Assembly: GCA_963794475.1 (NCBI GenBank)
Contig: CAWCDW010000003.1
Location: forward strand, 744,001-808,000
Reading direction: 5' to 3'
Origin: GAS188 sp963794475
GTDB taxonomy: Bacteria > Pseudomonadota > Alphaproteobacteria > Rhizobiales > Beijerinckiaceae
Length of the DNA stretch: 64,000 nt
A model generated the notes under the pieces. That model worked only from the letters and a program-made list of their open reading frames with translations. It was not told the DNA's origin and made no database searches. A program made the position numbers and the translations under genes. Positions 59,780 through 64,000 of this stretch are shown one piece after another (positions within the stretch are counted from its first letter, which is position 1; each line of letters begins with the position of its first letter).

Positions 59780-61657
59780 ATGAGCGTCCAAGCCCCCAAA
59801 GGGCCGGCGTTGCTCGCGGCTGAAGTCGGCGCGCTCGGCGTGGTGTTCGGCGACATCGGCACTTCACCGCTCTATGCCTTCAAGACCGCGCTCAGCGCGC
59901 TCGGCACGACGCAGCCTTCCGTCGCGGATGTGCTTGGCTTGCTGTCGCTCGTCGTCTGGGCGCTGACACTCTCGGTCACCTTGAAATACGTCACCGTCGT
60001 CTTGCGCGCCGACAATGACGGCGAAGGCGGCATATTGGCGCTCATCACCCTCCTCAACCTGCATCGATCGCCGGTCGGCACGCGGCGCGTCCTTCTCGGG
60101 ATCGGCCTTTTCGGCGCCGCCATGCTGTTCGGCGACGGGATGTTGACGCCGGCGATCTCGGTCCTGTCCGCCGTCGAGGGCCTCGAAGTCTTCACGCCGT
60201 CGATGCAGACGCTCGTGGTGCCGCTGACGGTCATCATCTTGCTCGCGCTGTTCGTCAGCCAACGCTTCGGCACCGAGGGCATCGGGCGTTTCTTCGGCCC
60301 CGTCATGCTGGTTTGGTTCGGGACCATCGGCGTCTTCGGCATCGTCGAGGTTGCCCGCAATCCAAGCGTGCTTCGGGCGCTTAATCCCATCTATGGCATC
60401 GCGCTCCTGATTCATTATCCCGTGCTTTCCGGCGCCATTCTCGGCGCCGTTTTCCTTGTGCTCACGGGCGGAGAAGCGCTCTACGCGGACCTCGGCCATT
60501 TCGGACGCAAGGCCATCTCGCGGGCCTGGCTCTATGTCGCGATGCCGGCCATCATGCTCAATTATTTCGGCCAGGGCGCGCTCGTGCTCTCCGATCCGCA
60601 TGCCATCTCCAACCCGTTTTACGAGCTCGCGCCGAAATTCGCGGGCAATGCCACCGTGCTGCTGGCGACGGCGGCTACCATCATCGCGAGCCAGGCCATC
60701 ATCACCGGCTCCTTCAGCCTGGCGAAACAGGCGGTCGAGATCGGTTACTTGCCGCCGATGGGCATGCGCTACACCTCCCAGCACACCCAGGCGCATGTGG
60801 TCGTGCCGCGCGTCAACCTGTTCCTCGGCATCGGCACGCTCGGCATCGTCATCGGCTTCGGCTCCTCGGACAGCCTGGCCTCCGCCTATGGCATCGCAGT
60901 CTCGATCGCCATGATCACCACCACGATCCTTCTGGTGGCGGAGGTACGCCGCTCCTGGAAATGGAGCCCGCCCCTCGTCTATGCGCTCGGCGCCGGGATG
61001 CTTTCGGTCGATGTTCCCTTCTTTATCGCCAATTTGAGCAAGATCCGGGATGGCGGCTGGCTGCCGCTCTCGATCGGCTTCTTGATCATATTCCTGATGG
61101 CGAGCTGGCGGCGCGGCGTCGAGCGGGTGGTCGAGGAGCAGATGCGGCTCTCCGAGCCGCTCGACGCCTTCGCTCGGCGCGAGGCTCGCGCCGTGAACTT
61201 CCGCTCGTCGCGGCCGGCGATCTTTCTGTCGCGAGCCGGCGCCATGGCGCCGGTGGCGCTCGCCCGGCTTTACGAGCTCCTCGACATGAGCTTCGACAAG
61301 GTCGTCATCGCCTCGGTCTGGATCGCGTCGCGGCCGCGTGTCCCGGTCAGCGAGCGCGTCGTGCTCACCACGCTCGACGAGCGCCTGATCAGGGTCGACC
61401 TGCGTTACGGCTATATGCAGGTCGTCAACGTGCCCTCGATCCTGGCGCCGGCCTTGCGCCGCGCCGGGCTCGAGCCCGAGGAGGCCGTCTACATCATCGG
61501 CCATGAGCGCATTCTCGCGCCTGAAGGGATCAGCGGCTTCCGCGACCTCACGGCCCATGTGTTCGCTTTCCTCGCCCGCAATGCCGAGCGGGCCGTCGAT
61601 CGCTTCGAGCTGCCGCGCCGGCGGACGCTCGAGGTCGGCTATACGGTGAAGCTGTGA
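59780..61657 (+). CDS. kup: potassium transport system protein Kup
   Basis: 625-residue K+/H+ symporter of the KUP/HAK family. N-terminal ALGVVFGDIGTSPLYAFKTAL is diagnostic; also DNDGEGGILALITLL, GAAMLFGDGMLTPAISVLSAVEGLEV, GGEALYADLGHFGRKAI, MLNYFGQGALVL and the cytosolic C-terminal domain with FRSSRPAIFLSR. About twelve transmembrane helices. Low-affinity K+ uptake independent of ATP. Start at ATG 59780 with FGDIGTSPL starting 22 residues later, as in homologues. Confidence 0.95.
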   Translation: MSVQAPKGPALLAAEVGALGVVFGDIGTSPLYAFKTALSALGTTQPSVADVLGLLSLVVWALTLSVTLKYVTVVLRADNDGEGGILALITLLNLHRSPVGTRRVLLGIGLFGAAMLFGDGMLTPAISVLSAVEGLEVFTPSMQTLVVPLTVIILLALFVSQRFGTEGIGRFFGPVMLVWFGTIGVFGIVEVARNPSVLRALNPIYGIALLIHYPVLSGAILGAVFLVLTGGEALYADLGHFGRKAISRAWLYVAMPAIMLNYFGQGALVLSDPHAISNPFYELAPKFAGNATVLLATAATIIASQAIITGSFSLAKQAVEIGYLPPMGMRYTSQHTQAHVVVPRVNLFLGIGTLGIVIGFGSSDSLASAYGIAVSIAMITTTILLVAEVRRSWKWSPPLVYALGAGMLSVDVPFFIANLSKIRDGGWLPLSIGFLIIFLMASWRRGVERVVEEQMRLSEPLDAFARREARAVNFRSSRPAIFLSRAGAMAPVALARLYELLDMSFDKVVIASVWIASRPRVPVSERVVLTTLDERLIRVDLRYGYMQVVNVPSILAPALRRAGLEPEEAVYIIGHERILAPEGISGFRDLTAHVFAFLARNAERAVDRFELPRRRTLEVGYTVKL

Positions 61658-61798
61658 GCCGAAGCTTCACCCCTGAAAGCTCGGGCTTGAAACTTTGTGG
61701 TTGATGAGCGCGAGCGGACGGGTGACGCCGCTCAACGCAAAGCGTTAGAATCGCCGCACGCTCCGCAAGGGCAATATCCGCAAGGGCAACAGCTCGCC

Positions 61799-63085
61799 AT
61801 GGCCGCGGCAACTGAGCAGGAGATACGGGCCTCGCCCGAGCGCCACTGGCGCGGGAGCGCGGCGGCCGGCGCGCTTGCGGCGACCTTGCTGATCACCGGT
61901 GTCCTCGCCTTCAGCGGAGCGCCCTTCCTCTTGCCGGCGCTCGTCGGCGCGCTCGTCACCGCGGCCATGGCGCTCATCCGGCCGCGCGCCGAGCACGCCG
62001 TCGCCACCGAGATGGCGCGCTCCCAGGAAACAGCGCGGGCCGGCATCCAGGCGATCATGTCGGGCATCGCCGATCCTGTGGTCGTGCTCGATTCGCATGG
62101 CAATGTGATCATGTTCAACGCGCAAGCGAAGGCCGCCATGCCCCAACTCGTCATCGGGCGCTCCCTGAGCTTCGCGGTGCGCTCGCCCGAGGTGGTGAGC
62201 GCCGTCGAGCGCGTGCTGCGCGAAGGCACGGTCGCGGAAACCGAATTGCACGAGAAGGTGCCGGTCGAGCGCAGCTTCGAGGTGCGTGCGACTCCGGTGC
62301 GGATCGATGCGGAGCCGGCCGGCGGCGCGAGCGGAGCGATCGAGATCGTGATGTTGTTTCGCGACGTCACGGCGGCGCGGCGGCTTGAGCGCATGCGTGT
62401 CGATTTCGTCGCCAATGCCAGCCATGAATTGCGCACGCCGCTCGCCTCGCTCTACGGCTTCATCGAGACGATCGAGGGGCCGGCGAAGAACGATCCGGCG
62501 GCGCAGGCGCGCTTCCTCGCCATCATGCGCGAGCAGGCGCGGCGCATGTCGCGCCTGATCGACGATCTGCTTTCGCTTTCCCGCATCGAGCTCAAGGAGC
62601 ACGTCCAGCCGACCGAGGATGTGCGCCTCGACAGCGTGCTCAGCGAAGTCATCGATACCTTGACCCCGCTGGCGCTCGAGTGCCGCACCAAGATCGAGGC
62701 CGAGGGCTTGAGCCGGGTGCTTGTCACCGGCGATCGCGACGAGCTCATCCGCGTCTTCGAAAACCTCATCGAGAACGCGGTCAAATACGGCCAGTCGGGA
62801 GGTCGCGTCGAGGTCTCGCTCGTGGATGGCGAGCGCGGCGTGAGCGTGACAGTGCGCGACTATGGGCCCGGCATCGCCCCCGAGCATCTGCCCCGCCTGA
62901 CGGAACGCTTTTACCGGGTCGACGTGGTGGAAAGCCGCCAGAAGGGGGGAACGGGCCTTGGCCTGGCGCTGGTGAAGCACATCCTCAACCGGCACAAGGC
63001 GCGGCTCTTGGTGCGCAGCGAGCTCGGCGCCGGCGCGAGCTTCGAGGTGATGTTCCCGAAAGCCATCCCCGACACGCCGGCTTAA
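61799..63085 (+). CDS. phoR: PhoR-like phosphate regulon sensor histidine kinase
   Basis: About 428 residues from the ATG at 61799; an in-frame GTG at 61697 would add 34. Two transmembrane helices (LAATLLITGVLAFSGAPF, LLPALVGALVTAAMALI), a PAS-like sensor domain (IADPVVVLDSHGNVIMFNAQA), the HisKA box DFVANASHELRTPLASLYGFIE with the phosphorylated His, and the ATP domain (NLIENAVKYGQSGG, VRDYGPGIAPEHL, GGTGLGLALVKHI). PhoR branch by layout and by position before a PHO box and phoU. Autophosphorylates and acts on PhoB. Confidence 0.88.
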   Translation: MAAATEQEIRASPERHWRGSAAAGALAATLLITGVLAFSGAPFLLPALVGALVTAAMALIRPRAEHAVATEMARSQETARAGIQAIMSGIADPVVVLDSHGNVIMFNAQAKAAMPQLVIGRSLSFAVRSPEVVSAVERVLREGTVAETELHEKVPVERSFEVRATPVRIDAEPAGGASGAIEIVMLFRDVTAARRLERMRVDFVANASHELRTPLASLYGFIETIEGPAKNDPAAQARFLAIMREQARRMSRLIDDLLSLSRIELKEHVQPTEDVRLDSVLSEVIDTLTPLALECRTKIEAEGLSRVLVTGDRDELIRVFENLIENAVKYGQSGGRVEVSLVDGERGVSVTVRDYGPGIAPEHLPRLTERFYRVDVVESRQKGGTGLGLALVKHILNRHKARLLVRSELGAGASFEVMFPKAIPDTPA

Positions 63086-63124
63086 TCTCGCGCCAAAGGG
63101 CGCTCTCGCGCTGGGCGAGCGCGT

Positions 63125-63156
63125 GTGTCATCTTAGTGTCACGGCTGCGTTATATT
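63125..63156 (+). promoter_or_regulatory. PHO box with -10 element upstream of phoU
   Basis: Direct repeat GTGTCAT-CTTA-GTGTCAC (63125-63142) matches the alphaproteobacterial PhoB box CTGTCATnnnnCTGTCAC at nearly every conserved base. A TATATT hexamer (63151-63156) follows at the spacing expected when the PhoB site replaces the -35 element. phoU starts at 63254, leaving an untranslated leader of about 90 bases. Indicates phosphate-starvation control of phoU. Confidence 0.8.
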
Positions 63157-63253
63157 CAGGACCGTCACAACGGATGCAAGGGCATTCGCGCTCGTCCTGG
63201 GTTCGCAGGCCGACCTTCGGGACGGTCTCGAGGGGCATGATGCGGAGACTAAG

Positions 63254-63967
63254 ATGGCGGATCACATCGTTCGCGCCTTCGACGCCGATCTCGACACCTT
63301 GAGCCGCGGCGTCGCCGAGCTCGGCGGCCTTGCCGAATCGATGACCGCCCGCGCCATCGAAGCGCTCGTGCGCCAATCGCCCACCATGGCGAATGAGGTG
63401 ATCGCGCTCGATGCGAGGCTCGATGCCTTGCAGGAGGAGCTCGAGGAAAAGGCCGTGCTCACGATCGCGCGCCGTCAGCCGATGGCGGTCGATCTTCGCG
63501 CCGTGATCGCGGCGATCCGCGTGACGCATGATCTCGAGCGCATCGGCGACCTCGCCAAGAACATCTGCAAGCGCGTGCTCGCCATCACCGGGCTCGTGCA
63601 GGTTCCGAAGCTCGTCAAGGGCGTCGAGCATCTTTCGCAGCTCGTGCTCACGCAATTGAAGGACGTGCTCGACGCCTATGTCGAACGCAACGCCGAGAAG
63701 GCGCTCGCGGTCTGGGAGCATGACGAGAATATCGACGCGCTCTACACGTCGCTCTTCCGTGAGCTCCTCACCTACATGATGGAGGACCCGCGCAACATCG
63801 GCGTGTGCGCCCATCTCCTGTTCTGCGCCAAGAACATCGAGCGCATGGGCGACCACGCGACGAACGTCGCCGAGAACATCTACTACCTCGTGACCGGCGC
63901 CAAGCTCCAGGTCGAGCGCGTCAAGGCCGACACGACGAGTCTCGAGAAACCCCTGGGCGCCCCATGA
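63254..63967 (+). CDS. phoU: phosphate signalling complex protein PhoU
   Basis: 237-residue cytosolic protein of two repeated three-helix PhoU domains that restrains PhoR signalling. N-terminal domain VRAFDADLDTLSRGVAELGGLAESM...NEVIALDARLDALQEELEEKAVLTIARRQPMAVDLR (seen in parts), with RVTHDLERIGDLAKNICKR; second domain around VEHLSQLVLTQLKDVLDAYV, and CAKNIERMGDHATNVAENIYYL. The (E/D)RIGD and NIERMGDH metal-binding motifs are both present. Preceded by a PHO box. No pst genes between phoR and phoU. Confidence 0.95.
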   Translation: MADHIVRAFDADLDTLSRGVAELGGLAESMTARAIEALVRQSPTMANEVIALDARLDALQEELEEKAVLTIARRQPMAVDLRAVIAAIRVTHDLERIGDLAKNICKRVLAITGLVQVPKLVKGVEHLSQLVLTQLKDVLDAYVERNAEKALAVWEHDENIDALYTSLFRELLTYMMEDPRNIGVCAHLLFCAKNIERMGDHATNVAENIYYLVTGAKLQVERVKADTTSLEKPLGAP

Positions 63968-64000
63968 GCGCAGGCGCCGCAGCTTTCCTCGATTGGCGGA
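63964..64000 (+). CDS. start of an unidentified gene, cut by window edge
   Basis: An ATG at 63964 overlaps the phoU stop (ATGA) and reads MSAGAAAFLDWR to the window end. It does not look like the usual PhoB start. Too short to identify; likely co-transcribed with phoU. Confidence 0.4.
   Translation, partial: MSAGAAAFLDWR

Noticed and set aside
1..64000. CRISPR array, insertion sequences or prophage
   Set aside because: No regularly spaced repeats, transposase or phage structural genes were seen; the DUF5131 gene alone does not make a prophage.

Overview
The window is GC-rich, densely packed alphaproteobacterial chromosome. Gene content points to the Hyphomicrobiales (Rhizobiales): a PhaR/PhaA/PhaB polyhydroxybutyrate locus, a Tat-exported OpgG/D-type glucan protein, a LivM-LivG fusion, a leader of the alphaproteobacterial speF type before an ornithine/lysine decarboxylase, a PhoB-type PHO box, and many GC-rich REP-like palindromes. 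Nothing allows a safe call below order level.

Layout. 0-1.1 kb: 5' part of ahcY. 1.6-3.6 kb: a small SRPBCC protein, an orphan LutA-like protein, and a decayed stretch. 3.6-8.3 kb: a frameshifted Sua5/TsaC-type tRNA t6A gene, then a tightly coupled acyl-CoA dehydrogenase / SDR / enoyl-CoA hydratase operon. 8.3-18.6 kb: MFS transporter, PLP decarboxylase, frameshifted SDR, CorA, YghU-like GST, MaeB malic enzyme, FAD amine oxidoreductase. 18.6-20.6 kb: a lower-GC insert with a frameshifted TcmP gene converging on a DUF5131 (Gp37/Gp68) gene, beside tRNA-Arg(CCT). 20.9-29.5 kb: nuclease-like and M48 lipoproteins, GNAT, a secreted unknown plus NudC, DUF488, LeuB and two exported unknowns. 29.6-34.8 kb: rplT/rpmI, chrA, phaB, phaA, phaR. 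34.9-42.0 kb: TetR-controlled RND efflux operon, GST, CodA-like amidohydrolase. 42.0-47.5 kb: a complete liv-type ABC operon (livK-livH-livMG-livF) split by a HigBA-type toxin-antitoxin pair. 47.6-54.8 kb: ddl, frameshifted ilvD-type gene, a RimK-like ATP-grasp ligase coupled to a GNAT/C39-peptidase fusion, opgG/D. 54.8-59.4 kb: speF-type leader and decarboxylase, a small secreted protein, malate synthase, DUF1330. 59.8-64.0 kb: kup, phoR-like kinase, PHO box, phoU, and the start of another gene.

How it fits together: ahcY, leuB, ilvD, maeB, malate synthase and the Pha genes form core C2/C3/C4 and methyl metabolism with carbon storage. The acyl-CoA operon and liv transporter feed catabolism. 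PhoR-PhoU and Kup handle phosphate and potassium.

A striking property of this sequence is the number of one-base indels that break otherwise well-conserved genes: five single-base insertions and one compensated insertion/deletion pair in 64 kb, two of them in genes normally needed for growth. The simplest reading is uncorrected sequencing error, so those genes should not be called dead without checking the reads. The most interesting candidate systems are the TcmP/DUF5131 pair next to the tRNA and the RimK + GNAT/C39 pair.
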